A stretch of DNA of 64,000 bases from Flagellimonas eckloniae (lineage in GTDB: Bacteria; Bacteroidota; Bacteroidia; Flavobacteriales; Flavobacteriaceae), in contig NZ_LCTZ01000002.1 of NCBI RefSeq assembly GCF_001413955.1, positions 1,722,501 through 1,786,500 on the forward strand, written 5' to 3'. Shown here piece after piece: positions 1-8,605 of the stretch. The translations under genes were made by a program, and so were the position numbers. Each line of letters begins with the position of its first letter. Position 1 is the stretch's first letter. The notes under the pieces are model-generated. The model searched no databases, was not told where the DNA came from, and worked only from the letters and a program-made list of their open reading frames with translations.

Positions 1-3000
1 CCAATCGGTGACCAAGGACCAATCGGTGACCAAGGACCAGTCGGAGACCAGGGTCCAGTTGGAGATCAGGGACCAATCGGTGACCAAGGACCAGTAGGTG
101 ACAAAGGACCAGTAGGTGACCAAGGACCACAAGGAATAGTTGGAGACCAAGGACCAATCGGAGACCAAGGACCAGTCGGAGACCAGGGTCCAGTGGGAGA
201 CCAGGGTCCAGTTGGAGATCAGGGACCCATCGGGGACCAAGGGCCAATCGGTGACCAGGGTCCAGTAGGTGACCAGGGACCCATCGGGGACCAAGGGCCG
301 GTTGGAGATCAGGGACCCGTCGGCGACCAAGGTCCGGTTGGAGACCAAGGGCCAATCGGAGACCAGGGACCAATCGGTGACCAAGGACCAATCGGTGACC
401 AAGGACCAGTCGGAGACCAGGGTCCAGTTGGAGATCAGGGACCAATCGGTGACCAAGGACCAGTAGGTGACAAAGGACCAGTAGGTGACCAAGGTCCACA
501 AGGAATAGTTGGAGACCAAGGGCCAGTCGGAGACCAGGGACCAGTAGGTGACCAAGGACCAATCGGAGACCAAGGTCCAGTGGGAGACCAAGGACCAATC
601 GGAGACCAAGGGCCAGTCGGAGACCAGGGTCCAGTTGGAGATCAGGGACCAATCGGTGACCAAGGACCAATCGGTGACCAAGGACCACAAGGAATAGTTG
701 GAGATCAAGGACCAGTTGGAGACCAAGGACCAGTCGGAGACCAGGGTCCAGTTGGAGATCAAGGACCAATCGGTGACCAAGGACCAGTCGGAGACCAAGG
801 ACCAGTAGGTGATCAGGGTCCAGTTGGAGACCAGGGACCGATAGGTGATCAAGGACCGGTTGGAGACCAGGGTCCAGTTGGAGACCAAGGACCAATCGGT
901 GACCAAGGACCAATCGGTGATCAAGGACCGGTTGGAGACCAAGGACCAGTTGGAGACCAGGGGCCAATCGGTGACCAGGGACCAATCGGGGACCAAGGAC
1001 CACAAGGAATAGTTGGAGATCAAGGACCAGTCGGTGACCAGGGACCAGTTGGAGATCAAGGACCAATCGGAGACCAAGGACCAGTCGGAGACCAGGGTCC
1101 AGTGGGAGATCAGGGACCCATCGGTGACCAGGGACCAATCGGTGACCAAGGACCACAAGGAATAGTTGGAGACCAAGGGCCAGTCGGAGACCAGGGACCA
1201 GTAGGTGACCAAGGACCAATCGGTGACCAGGGACCAATCGGTGACCAAGGACCACAAGGAATAGTTGGAGACCAAGGGCCAGTCGGAGACCAGGGACCAG
1301 TAGGTGACCAAGGACCAATCGGAGACCAAGGTCCAGTGGGAGACCAAGGACCAATCGGAGACCAAGGGCCAGTCGGAGACCAGGGTCCAGTTGGAGATCA
1401 GGGACCAATCGGTGACCAAGGACCAATCGGTGACCAAGGGCCAATCGGTGACCAGGGTCCAGTTGGAGACCAAGGACCAATTGGAGACCAGGGACCAATC
1501 GGAGACCAAGGACCAGTAGGTGACCAAGGACCAATCGGAGACCAAGGACCAATTGGAGATCAGGGACCAATCGGAGACCAAGGACCAGTTGGAGATCAGG
1601 GACCAATCGGTGACCAGGGTCCAGTTGGAGATCAAGGACCAATCGGAGACCAAGGACCAATCGGAGACCAGGGTCCAGTTGGAGATCAAGGACCAATCGG
1701 AGACCAAGGGCCAATCGGTGACCAAGGACCCATCGGGGACCAAGGACCAGTCGGAGACCAGGGTCCAGTGGGTGATCAGGGTCCAGTTGGAGACCAGGGA
1801 CCGATAGGTGATCAAGGACCGGTTGGAGACCAGGGTCCAGTTGGAGACCAAGGACCAATCGGTGACCAAGGACCAATCGGTGATCAAGGACCGGTTGGAG
1901 ACCAGGGACCCATCGGGGACCAAGGGCCAATCGGTAACCAAGGACCAGTCGGTGACCAGGGTCCAGTGGGAGACCAAGGACCAATCGGAGACCAAGGGCC
2001 AGTCGGAGACCAGGGTCCAGTTGGAGATCAAGGGCCAATAGGTGACCAGGGTCCAGTTGGAGACCAAGGACCAATCGGAGACCAAGGGCCAATCGGAGAC
2101 CAAGGGCCAATCGGTGACCAGGGTCCAGTTGGAGATCAAGGACCAATCGGAGACCAAGGACCAATCGGAGACCAGGGTCCAGTTGGAGATCAAGGACCAA
2201 TCGGAGATCAAGGACCAATCGGAGACCAAGGGCCAATCGGTGACCAAGGACCACAAGGAATAGTTGGAGACCAAGGGCCAATCGGTGACCAGGGTCCAGT
2301 TGGAGATCAAGGACCAATCGGAGACCAAGGACCAATCGGAGACCAGGGACCAGTCGGAGACCAGGGTCCAGTTGGAGATCAGGGACCCATCGGGGACCAA
2401 GGGCCAATCGGTGACCAAGGACCAATCGGTGACCAAGGTCCGGTTGGAGATCAGGGACCCGTCGGCGACCAAGGTCCGGTTGGAGACCAAGGGCCAATCG
2501 GAGACCAAGGACCAATCGGAGACCAAGGACCAATCGGAGACCAAGGACCAGTCGGAGACCAGGGTCCAGTTGGAGACCAGGGTCCAGTTGGAGACCAAGG
2601 ACCAATCGGAGACCAAGGACCAGTCGGAGACCAGGGTCCAGTGGGAGACCAGGGTCCAGTTGGAGATCAGGGACCCATCGGGGACCAAGGGCCAATCGGT
2701 GACCAGGGTCCAGTAGGTGACCAGGGACCCATCGGGGACCAAGGGCCGGTTGGAGATCAGGGACCCGTCGGCGACCAAGGTCCGGTTGGAGACCAAGGGC
2801 CAATCGGAGACCAGGGACCAATCGGTGACCAAGGACCAATCGGTGACCAAGGACCAGTCGGAGACCAGGGTCCAGTTGGAGATCAGGGACCAATCGGTGA
2901 CCAAGGACCAGTAGGTGACAAAGGACCAGTAGGTGACCAAGGTCCACAAGGAATAGTTGGAGACCAAGGGCCAGTCGGAGACCAGGGACCAGTAGGTGAC

Positions 3001-4152
3001 CAAGGACCAATCGGAGACCAAGGTCCAGTGGGAGACCAAGGACCAATCGGAGACCAAGGGCCAGTCGGAGACCAGGGTCCAGTTGGAGATCAGGGACCAA
3101 TCGGTGACCAAGGACCAATCGGTGACCAAGGACCACAAGGAATAGTTGGAGATCAAGGACCAGTTGGAGACCAAGGACCAGTCGGAGACCAGGGTCCAGT
3201 TGGAGATCAAGGACCAATCGGTGACCAAGGACCAGTCGGAGACCAAGGACCAGTAGGTGATCAGGGTCCAGTTGGAGACCAGGGACCGATAGGTGATCAA
3301 GGACCGGTTGGAGACCAGGGTCCAGTTGGAGACCAAGGACCAATCGGTGACCAAGGACCAATCGGTGATCAAGGACCGGTTGGAGACCAGGGACCAGTTG
3401 GAGACCAGGGGCCAATCGGTGACCAGGGACCAATCGGGGACCAAGGACCACAAGGAATAGTTGGAGATCAAGGACCAATCGGAGATCAGGGACCCATCGG
3501 GGACCAAGGGCCAATCGGTGACCAGGGTCCAGTAGGTGACCAGGGACCAATCGGAGACCAGGGTCCAGTTGGAGATCAAGGACCAATCGGAGACCAAGGG
3601 CCAATCGGAGACCAAGGACCAGTCGGAGACCAAGGTCCAGTGGGAGACCAAGGACCAATCGGAGACCAAGGGCCAATAGGTGACCAAGGACCACAAGGAA
3701 TAGTTGGAGATCAAGGACCAGTTGGAGACCAAGGGCCAATCGGTGACCAGGGTCCAATTGGAGATCAGGGTCCAATTGGAGATCAGGGACCAATCGGAGA
3801 CCAAGGTCCAGTGGGAGACCAAGGTCCCTCTGGCAACAATTTTATAAAAGCTTTTGGTAAAATTGCCTCAAATGGTGATGTAACTAGAGCCACAGCTGGA
3901 ATTACTGTCACAAAACTGGCTGGAAACGGGTATTATAGAGTGAACCTTCCTGCAGGCATGGTCAGTGATGGTAATTATATAATTCAATTAGCACAACCAA
4001 GTAGGGACGGTGCAGGTAATGATGACCCAGGAATTTCATATCGAAATCAACTAAGCACTGGTTTTGAAGTAATTATTGGCGATAATGATAATGGTGGTTC
4101 GGATAGAAATCGATTTAACTCCGAGTTTATGTTTACCATCTTAGATCTTTAA
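1..4152 (+). CDS. Giant collagen-like repeat protein (5' partial)
   Basis: The frame is open from base 1, so the gene begins upstream of the window; the GTG at 193 is only an internal valine codon. Residues 1 to about 1277 are uninterrupted Gly-X-Y triplets, almost all the hexad GDQGPV or GDQGPI (18 bp), broken at intervals by the nonamer GDQGPQGIV. Rare variants are GDKGP and one GNQGP near 1933. About 105 non-repetitive residues follow (from about 3835), ending FMFTILDL; they look like a compact beta domain. Gly-X-Y repeats in bacteria form collagen-like triple helices, usually in surface fibres or adhesins. The C-terminal domain may drive trimerisation or anchoring (inference). The two genes that follow closely encode secreted proteins. 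Valine/isoleucine and aspartate/glutamine at X and Y make it unlike animal collagen. Identity as a collagen-like protein is certain; function is unknown. Confidence 0.93.
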   Translation, partial: PIGDQGPIGDQGPVGDQGPVGDQGPIGDQGPVGDKGPVGDQGPQGIVGDQGPIGDQGPVGDQGPVGDQGPVGDQGPIGDQGPIGDQGPVGDQGPIGDQGPVGDQGPVGDQGPVGDQGPIGDQGPIGDQGPIGDQGPVGDQGPVGDQGPIGDQGPVGDKGPVGDQGPQGIVGDQGPVGDQGPVGDQGPIGDQGPVGDQGPIGDQGPVGDQGPVGDQGPIGDQGPIGDQGPQGIVGDQGPVGDQGPVGDQGPVGDQGPIGDQGPVGDQGPVGDQGPVGDQGPIGDQGPVGDQGPVGDQGPIGDQGPIGDQGPVGDQGPVGDQGPIGDQGPIGDQGPQGIVGDQGPVGDQGPVGDQGPIGDQGPVGDQGPVGDQGPIGDQGPIGDQGPQGIVGDQGPVGDQGPVGDQGPIGDQGPIGDQGPQGIVGDQGPVGDQGPVGDQGPIGDQGPVGDQGPIGDQGPVGDQGPVGDQGPIGDQGPIGDQGPIGDQGPVGDQGPIGDQGPIGDQGPVGDQGPIGDQGPIGDQGPIGDQGPVGDQGPIGDQGPVGDQGPIGDQGPIGDQGPVGDQGPIGDQGPIGDQGPIGDQGPVGDQGPVGDQGPVGDQGPIGDQGPVGDQGPVGDQGPIGDQGPIGDQGPVGDQGPIGDQGPIGNQGPVGDQGPVGDQGPIGDQGPVGDQGPVGDQGPIGDQGPVGDQGPIGDQGPIGDQGPIGDQGPVGDQGPIGDQGPIGDQGPVGDQGPIGDQGPIGDQGPIGDQGPQGIVGDQGPIGDQGPVGDQGPIGDQGPIGDQGPVGDQGPVGDQGPIGDQGPIGDQGPIGDQGPVGDQGPVGDQGPVGDQGPIGDQGPIGDQGPIGDQGPVGDQGPVGDQGPVGDQGPIGDQGPVGDQGPVGDQGPVGDQGPIGDQGPIGDQGPVGDQGPIGDQGPVGDQGPVGDQGPVGDQGPIGDQGPIGDQGPIGDQGPVGDQGPVGDQGPIGDQGPVGDKGPVGDQGPQGIVGDQGPVGDQGPVGDQGPIGDQGPVGDQGPIGDQGPVGDQGPVGDQGPIGDQGPIGDQGPQGIVGDQGPVGDQGPVGDQGPVGDQGPIGDQGPVGDQGPVGDQGPVGDQGPIGDQGPVGDQGPVGDQGPIGDQGPIGDQGPVGDQGPVGDQGPIGDQGPIGDQGPQGIVGDQGPIGDQGPIGDQGPIGDQGPVGDQGPIGDQGPVGDQGPIGDQGPIGDQGPVGDQGPVGDQGPIGDQGPIGDQGPQGIVGDQGPVGDQGPIGDQGPIGDQGPIGDQGPIGDQGPVGDQGPSGNNFIKAFGKIASNGDVTRATAGITVTKLAGNGYYRVNLPAGMVSDGNYIIQLAQPSRDGAGNDDPGISYRNQLSTGFEVIIGDNDNGGSDRNRFNSEFMFTILDL
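138..1036 (+). repeat. Segmental duplication, copy 1 (partner 2586-3484)
   Basis: This block matches 2586-3484 almost base for base at a constant offset of 2448 bp, which is 136 hexad units. Both copies share the same order of V and I units, the same GDKGP unit and the same synonymous codons. I saw a caa/cag difference near 951. Similarity falls back to general repeat background outside the block. Confidence 0.85.
2586..3484 (+). repeat. Segmental duplication, copy 2 (partner 138-1036)
   Basis: Second copy of the roughly 0.9-kb block inside the collagen-like array, 2448 bp downstream of the first. The near identity at synonymous sites indicates a recent event within the repeat, by unequal recombination or gene conversion (inference). 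Confidence 0.85.
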
Positions 4153-4163
4153 TATAGAATAGA

Positions 4164-4814
4164 ATGAAAAAAGTTATAGTACTTGTTCTATTCTTTTCAT
4201 TTATAGAACTCAACGCACAAACACCGACCGCAGGAGACTTAGTGGGCATACATAATGTTACAACTACTGAAATGAACTCCATAGCAAACCCAATTGAAGG
4301 TTCCATGGTATTCAATACAACAACAAAAAGTATTCACTTTTACAGCGATTCAGCGTGGGTAGAAATTCCTAATGTAGCTAATTCGTATATAGGTGCCTTT
4401 CAAATTACTGGTTTGGGGAATCAAAATATAATAGGACTTCCTTTTGAGCCAAGTAGTATTACATTTTCGGCACATGCAAATGTTGAAAGCTATAATTTAA
4501 ACTCCGACAATGCCGTTGGCAACAATAATACCGGTATTGCCAATTCTTTTGGCACTATGAACGGGTTTGCAAGAAACGATGGCAATACTATCGTAGAGCA
4601 AGTGATTTATGTAGGCGGAAGTGGAAACTCCATCAATGACATCTCACGGTACGCTTCAAATTCCCATTGCATAGGTCTACGATACGGAAATCAAAACGGA
4701 AACAATCTTGGGGTGACATCGGCAACCGTTACAAGGTTTAATACAGATGGTTTTACCATCAATACGGATAGTTTTGCCGATGGAATTGTAGTAATATATC
4801 AAGCATTTAGATAA
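4164..4814 (+). CDS. Secreted protein of unknown function next to the collagen-like gene
   Basis: Encodes 216 residues. The start is 11 bp after the collagen-gene stop, and the first 18 residues form a signal peptide (lysines, hydrophobic core, then LNAQ). Residues 25-66 have the pattern found at the mature start of many Bacteroidota surface proteins, where a short segment ends in a tryptophan-valine pair (SAWVEIP). The rest is rich in Asn, Gly, Ser and Thr without cysteine pairs and looks like a beta-sandwich; no catalytic motif was recognised. It probably shares a transcript with its neighbours, and may be a cap or partner of the collagen fibre (inference). Confidence 0.8.
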   Translation: MKKVIVLVLFFSFIELNAQTPTAGDLVGIHNVTTTEMNSIANPIEGSMVFNTTTKSIHFYSDSAWVEIPNVANSYIGAFQITGLGNQNIIGLPFEPSSITFSAHANVESYNLNSDNAVGNNNTGIANSFGTMNGFARNDGNTIVEQVIYVGGSGNSINDISRYASNSHCIGLRYGNQNGNNLGVTSATVTRFNTDGFTINTDSFADGIVVIYQAFR

Positions 4815-4817
4815 TTA

Positions 4818-5993
4818 ATGAAAAAATCAAACGGATACATAAAGCTATTTTTATTGGGTTTGTTCCTAATTACGTCTGCTATTTCCAACTCTCAAGATGC
4901 GGTTCATAATTTTGGAAATCTTCAGTTTCATGGAACTGCTGCTGTTGGCTTTCATATTGATGTTATTGATGATGGTATTTTTGACCAAAATTCAGGGTTG
5001 ACAGGCTTTTATGGCACCAATCGGATGACCATTTCGGGAACTTCGAATCCAGTTTTTGAAGATTTGGAGGTTGTTGTCCAAAATGGATTGTTTTTGGAGA
5101 CATGGGTTGGAATTAGAAACAATACCAATTTTGTTATGGGCGATGTATTGACTTCAAGAAACAACTCAAATAGCTACCTTAATTTTATTGATTCTTCGTT
5201 TTACATAGGAAGTGGAAACCTAACCCATGTTGACGGCTATGCAGCAGGAACAAACAAGGAATTAATTACATTTCCAGTGGGAGATGGAGAACGAATAAGA
5301 CCTCTTACGTTGACATCCAATGGAATAAATGACCTGACCAAATGTGCTTATTTCTTCGAAGACCCCAATAACCCCCTTTCACTATCGGGGCAATTCAGTA
5401 CTGATAATAAGGATTTTGATGATCTTCAGATAAGTGAGCTTGAATTTTGGCGATTGGAATCAAATCAACCTTCTGTAATCAACATTACTTGGGACGTAAA
5501 TAGCAATGCGAACCTGTTGGCAGAATCTACGGAGAATCTGCTGATTGTTGGATGGAGCAAATCACAGAGTAGATGGGAAAGACTTGGTAATTCATCAGTT
5601 TCGGGAAACCTTCAAAATGGCAACATTACTTCAGACAGTTTTATACCCAACGAGTATGAAATTATAACATTGGGAGGAACAGATGATTTATTGGAGCCAT
5701 TTACAGTTTTAGAATTGGACAACTATTTTTTAACACCTAATGATGATGGTGTAAATGACTTTTTGTTAATCGATGGCATTGAAAATGTTCCAAACAATCT
5801 TCTCAACATTTACAATCGTTATGGCATTTTAGTCTATTCCAAATTGAATTATGCCAATGAGTTCAGAGGTAAATCCAATCGTAATTCAGTTATTAGTAGA
5901 GATTCTGGTCTATCCTCTGGAATTTACTTCTATGTCCTTACCGTAAATGACACAAGGGAAAAGTTCCAAGGATATCTTTACATATCGGATTAA
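4818..5993 (+). CDS. Secreted protein with gliding motility/T9SS type B C-terminal domain
   Basis: Encodes 391 residues and starts 3 bp after the previous stop. A signal peptide covers about residues 1-25. The C-terminal 90 residues, beginning around FLTPNDDGVNDFL and running through IYNRYG to GIYFYVLTVND and a final YLYISD, are the gliding motility-associated C-terminal domain (CHU_C family, TIGR04131). That domain targets cargo to the type IX secretion system. The N-terminal 290 residues look like beta-rich repeats and contain no recognised enzyme motif. Its position suggests a cell-surface complex with the collagen-like protein (inference). T9SS parts elsewhere in the window (plug protein at 19453, PorT at 31257) show the export route exists. 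Confidence 0.87.
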   Translation: MKKSNGYIKLFLLGLFLITSAISNSQDAVHNFGNLQFHGTAAVGFHIDVIDDGIFDQNSGLTGFYGTNRMTISGTSNPVFEDLEVVVQNGLFLETWVGIRNNTNFVMGDVLTSRNNSNSYLNFIDSSFYIGSGNLTHVDGYAAGTNKELITFPVGDGERIRPLTLTSNGINDLTKCAYFFEDPNNPLSLSGQFSTDNKDFDDLQISELEFWRLESNQPSVINITWDVNSNANLLAESTENLLIVGWSKSQSRWERLGNSSVSGNLQNGNITSDSFIPNEYEIITLGGTDDLLEPFTVLELDNYFLTPNDDGVNDFLLIDGIENVPNNLLNIYNRYGILVYSKLNYANEFRGKSNRNSVISRDSGLSSGIYFYVLTVNDTREKFQGYLYISD

Positions 5994-6076
5994 AGACTGG
6001 AATATCAAATAGTCCATGCTTGCTTTCAAATGGATAGAAAATACTTCTTAACTTGCCCTAAAATCAATTTTGTCCC

Positions 6077-6814
6077 ATGAAGAGAAGGACTTTTATTAAA
6101 AATACAGCCGCCACCAGTCTGGTCTGTTCCATTCCACCTTTTTTCAACCTAAACAGTGACCCAGATGATTATTCTGTTACAGAATTAATGGGAAAAGCTG
6201 ATATTGAACTTTTTGGAGAGGGCATTAACCTAAGGGAAGAAGCCCATGACGCCTTTGTGAAAATGAAAAAAGCTGCATACACAGACGGTTTCGATATTAA
6301 AATGGTATCTAGCTACAGAGATTTTTACAGACAGGAAAGTATATGGGAGCGAAAATTTTTGCGCTACACCGAAGATCAAGGAATGCAACCTTTGGATGCA
6401 ATAGATAAAATTATAGAATACTCAACAATTCCAGGAACCAGCAGACACCATTGGGGAACCGATATTGATATTGTTGATGGTTATGCCAAAACATCTGGAG
6501 ATATTTTGGTTCCTGAAAAGTTTGAGGAAGGTGGACCTTTTGGAGGGTTTAAACTCTGGCTCAATGAAAATTCAGAAAAATTTGGGTTTTACCTTGTTTA
6601 CACTAAAGAACCAAGAAGAAGGGGTTTTAAATATGAACCATGGCATTACAGCTATGCTCCAATATCAATACCCATGCTAACTGCATTTAGAAAGAAAAAT
6701 ATTTTAAAATTGATTCTAAATGAAGACTTTATGGGTTCTGAGCATTTTACCACTGGATTCTTAAAAGCATACATTCAAGATAATATTTTGGACATTAACC
6801 AAGAACTGTTATAA
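6077..6814 (+). CDS. M15-family D-alanyl-D-alanine carboxypeptidase-like protein
   Basis: Encodes 245 residues. The N-terminus MKRRTFIKN followed by a hydrophobic stretch resembles a twin-arginine signal. Zinc-site residues of the LAS/M15B fold are visible: H124 and D131 in SRHHWGTDID, E187 and H190 in YEPWHYSY, and the substrate-binding arginine in SSYRDFYRQ near residue 81. The family trims the terminal D-alanine of peptidoglycan peptides (VanY type). It is a single gene, with 39 bp before the M48 peptidase gene. Substrate is inferred from family. Confidence 0.88.
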   Translation: MKRRTFIKNTAATSLVCSIPPFFNLNSDPDDYSVTELMGKADIELFGEGINLREEAHDAFVKMKKAAYTDGFDIKMVSSYRDFYRQESIWERKFLRYTEDQGMQPLDAIDKIIEYSTIPGTSRHHWGTDIDIVDGYAKTSGDILVPEKFEEGGPFGGFKLWLNENSEKFGFYLVYTKEPRRRGFKYEPWHYSYAPISIPMLTAFRKKNILKLILNEDFMGSEHFTTGFLKAYIQDNILDINQELL

Positions 6815-6853
6815 CTCATTTTTGTATCTTGAATTTTCAAGAACACTAACATT

Positions 6854-7618
6854 ATGAGAAGAGGTAGTTGGAAAATCCGTATCCTTATTGGGCTTGCCAT
6901 TGTAGCCTTTGCATTTATACAACGATGCAATAATAAAGAAGAGAATCCCTATACAGGACGAGTTCAAACCATTAACATGACTGCAGACCAGGAGATTGCC
7001 ATAGGCTTGCAGAGCGCCCCTGAAATGGCGCAACAACATGGAGGGCTGTACCCAGATGAACGTTTGCAAGCATTTGTCGATGCCGTAGGAAACAAACTAG
7101 TGAATAACAGCATTGCCAGAGAAACTCCTTATGAATATGATTTTCATCTTCTAGCTGACGACCAAACCATAAATGCTTTTGCGCTGCCGGGTGGACAATG
7201 TTTTATTACATATGCATTGTTTTCGCAATTAAATGAAGAACAGTTAGCAGGTGTTTTAGGACACGAAATTGGACATGTAATTGGAAGACATTCTGCAGAG
7301 CGTATTGCAGAGAGTAGCTTTTGGGAGACTTTGACCATGGGAGCATCTGTAGGAGGTGATATGGGCGGTTTGGTAAGCGGTATAGGACAAAATACATTGT
7401 TGAAAAATGGAAGAGGTGATGAACTTGAAAGCGACGAACTTGGAGTTTTATTTATGATTCAATCTGGTTATGACCCCTATGAAATGATTAAGGTTATGGA
7501 AATCCTAAAAACTGCAGCTGGCCCGAATAGAGTTCCTGAATTTCAGAGTACCCATCCAGACCCTGAAAACAGAATTGAAAAAATCAAAGAAGCCATTGAA
7601 AAATATTCCGGTCGATAG
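6854..7618 (+). CDS. M48-family zinc metalloprotease
   Basis: Encodes 254 residues. An N-terminal hydrophobic segment (residues 8-22) ends near C25, so the protein is membrane anchored or possibly a lipoprotein, although the residues before the cysteine are a poor lipobox. The zinc motif HEIGH is at 137-141 and the third-ligand motif ExxxD at 190-194, followed by the usual STHPDPENRI near the C-terminus. It lacks the multiple membrane spans of HtpX and resembles the BepA/LoiP group that controls outer-membrane protein quality. The physiological substrate is unknown. Confidence 0.9.
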   Translation: MRRGSWKIRILIGLAIVAFAFIQRCNNKEENPYTGRVQTINMTADQEIAIGLQSAPEMAQQHGGLYPDERLQAFVDAVGNKLVNNSIARETPYEYDFHLLADDQTINAFALPGGQCFITYALFSQLNEEQLAGVLGHEIGHVIGRHSAERIAESSFWETLTMGASVGGDMGGLVSGIGQNTLLKNGRGDELESDELGVLFMIQSGYDPYEMIKVMEILKTAAGPNRVPEFQSTHPDPENRIEKIKEAIEKYSGR

Positions 7619-7664
7619 ATTTGACACGTTCATCGATTAAAAAATAGTATTCGTCAGTTTTGAC

Positions 7665-7672
7665 TACCTTTG
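7665..7672 (+). promoter_or_regulatory. Putative -7 element TACCTTTG
   Basis: Matches the Bacteroidota consensus TAnnTTTG and lies 62 bp upstream of the 55-residue gene at 7735. No convincing -33 TTTG is seen. Confidence 0.4.
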
Positions 7673-7734
7673 GATAACCCAAATCAATAACATCTTTCTT
7701 TAACCTCCTTTGTGCTAGCTAACAAGTAGAACAC

Positions 7735-7902
7735 ATGGGAACACTATTGCATTTTAAGAACATCTACACGGAAGCATTTGACGATTGCAAACCTGGTTTT
7801 GTTGTCACCTTGCTAAAAGCGTATACCATATTTTGTGGCATATTGCTATCAATGGCATTGTACGCATTCCTGTATAGGGTGTTTACGGGTTTTGATTTTT
7901 AA
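7735..7902 (+). CDS. Small single-pass membrane protein, 55 residues (DUF6747-like)
   Basis: A complete 55-codon frame runs from ATG to TAA, translating as MGTLLHFKNIYTEAFDD, then a hydrophobic stretch (about residues 22-46), then YRVFTGFDF. It has its own upstream TACCTTTG element and a strong terminator 53 bp after the stop, so it looks like a real monocistronic gene. The pattern of an N-terminal KxIYxEAF helix, one membrane span and a terminal YRxxTGF resembles the DUF6747 proteins of Flavobacteriaceae as I remember them. Function is unknown. Confidence 0.7.
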   Translation: MGTLLHFKNIYTEAFDDCKPGFVVTLLKAYTIFCGILLSMALYAFLYRVFTGFDF

Positions 7903-7954
7903 TAAACAAAACATTTACTCTTTTACCTGAACACTATAAAAGTAAATGGAATAG

Positions 7955-7985
7955 AAAAGCCCGTCCAATTGGACGGGCTTTTTTT
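7955..7985. terminator. Bidirectional rho-independent terminator
   Basis: A perfect 12-bp stem, AAAAGCCCGTCC with GGACGGGCTTTT, loop AATT, is followed by more T residues on the plus strand and preceded by A residues that give a U tract on the minus strand. It separates the convergent genes at 7735 (+) and 8006 (-). Confidence 0.9.
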
Positions 7986-8005
7986 GGATGAATAAACTCG
8001 TTTCC

Positions 8006-8398
8006 TTATTTCTTCATAGCTAATTTCAATATTTTCAATGCTTCCGTGGCATTAGACAGTTCTGCATATTTTTTTGCAGTATATCCCTTATCGCAACGCT
8101 TCTTAACATCGGCGCCATTAGCGATTAGCAGCTCTAAAATGTCTGTTTTATTGTACCGTGCTGCAAAATGAATGGGAGCCATACCAAGTGATTTTTGGTT
8201 TACATCTTCTCCAAGTTCAATCAACTTTTTAACCGTATCAAAGTCCCCTTTCACAATTGCTTTACAAAAAGAACTTAGCTCAAATGAAACAGTGGATAAA
8301 TTCACGTTGTCATTAAAAGTCGTTGAAGATTCGTTGGCGCAAACGCCTGTAACTGCAAGCATAAATGCCCCAGCTACTGTTAGGATTGTTTTTTTCAT
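8006..8398 (-). CDS. Secreted ankyrin-repeat protein
   Basis: Encodes 130 residues. A cleavable signal peptide occupies residues 1-21 (MKKTILTVAG, core, then VCAN). Two to three ankyrin repeats fill residues 42-128; the clearest is GMAPIHFAARYNKTDILELL followed by IANGADVKKR. Such small exported ankyrin proteins are common in Flavobacteriaceae and act as protein-binding scaffolds; the partner is unknown. It is convergent with the small membrane gene and divergent from gpmI. Confidence 0.85.
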   Translation of the reverse strand: MKKTILTVAGAFMLAVTGVCANESSTTFNDNVNLSTVSFELSSFCKAIVKGDFDTVKKLIELGEDVNQKSLGMAPIHFAARYNKTDILELLIANGADVKKRCDKGYTAKKYAELSNATEALKILKLAMKK

Positions 8399-8580
8399 GA
8401 TGAATAATTTTTGATTATAGATTTAACTTATATAAAAATAGACTCCATCTATTTCTAAATGTTACAGCATTAACACTTAAATAACTAAACTTTAACAAGT
8501 CCATTTTTTTTAACATAAATAATTAACAAAATCACAAATAGAAAACTTGGAAAAAACTAGGGCAAGAAGCCAAATGATTC

Positions 8581-8588
8581 TATTTTTG
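8581..8588 (+). promoter_or_regulatory. Putative gpmI -7 element TATTTTTG
   Basis: Matches TAnnTTTG and lies 17 bp upstream of the gpmI ATG at 8606. Confidence 0.55.
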
Positions 8589-8605
8589 GTGCTGAATTCC
8601 ATATC

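Larger units (their letters stand above)
1..3834 (+). repeat. 18-bp tandem repeat array encoding Gly-X-Y hexads
   Basis: About 210 consecutive 18-bp units encode G-D-Q-G-P-V/I. Units differ mainly at synonymous positions (GGA/GGT/GGC, GAC/GAT, CAA/CAG) and at the V/I codon. A 27-bp variant encoding GDQGPQGIV occurs about eleven times, for instance near 130, 490, 690, 1010, 1160, 1255, 2260 and 2950. The plus strand is strongly purine-rich in each unit. Confidence 0.95.

Noticed and set aside
269..2914. Row of open frames in +2 relative to the collagen gene (for example 269-466, 1304-2716)
   Set aside because: They arise because the 18-bp unit keeps phase and has no stop in that frame unless V or I uses GTA or ATA before G; the identical 65-codon frames at 269 and 2717 only reflect the duplication.
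193..4152. GTG at 193 as start of the collagen gene
   Set aside because: The frame is open to base 1 with the same repeat, so GTG is an internal valine codon.
8399..8605. RNA gene or riboswitch in the 207-bp gap before gpmI
   Set aside because: The gap is AT-rich with no stable stem or recognised motif apart from the -7 element.
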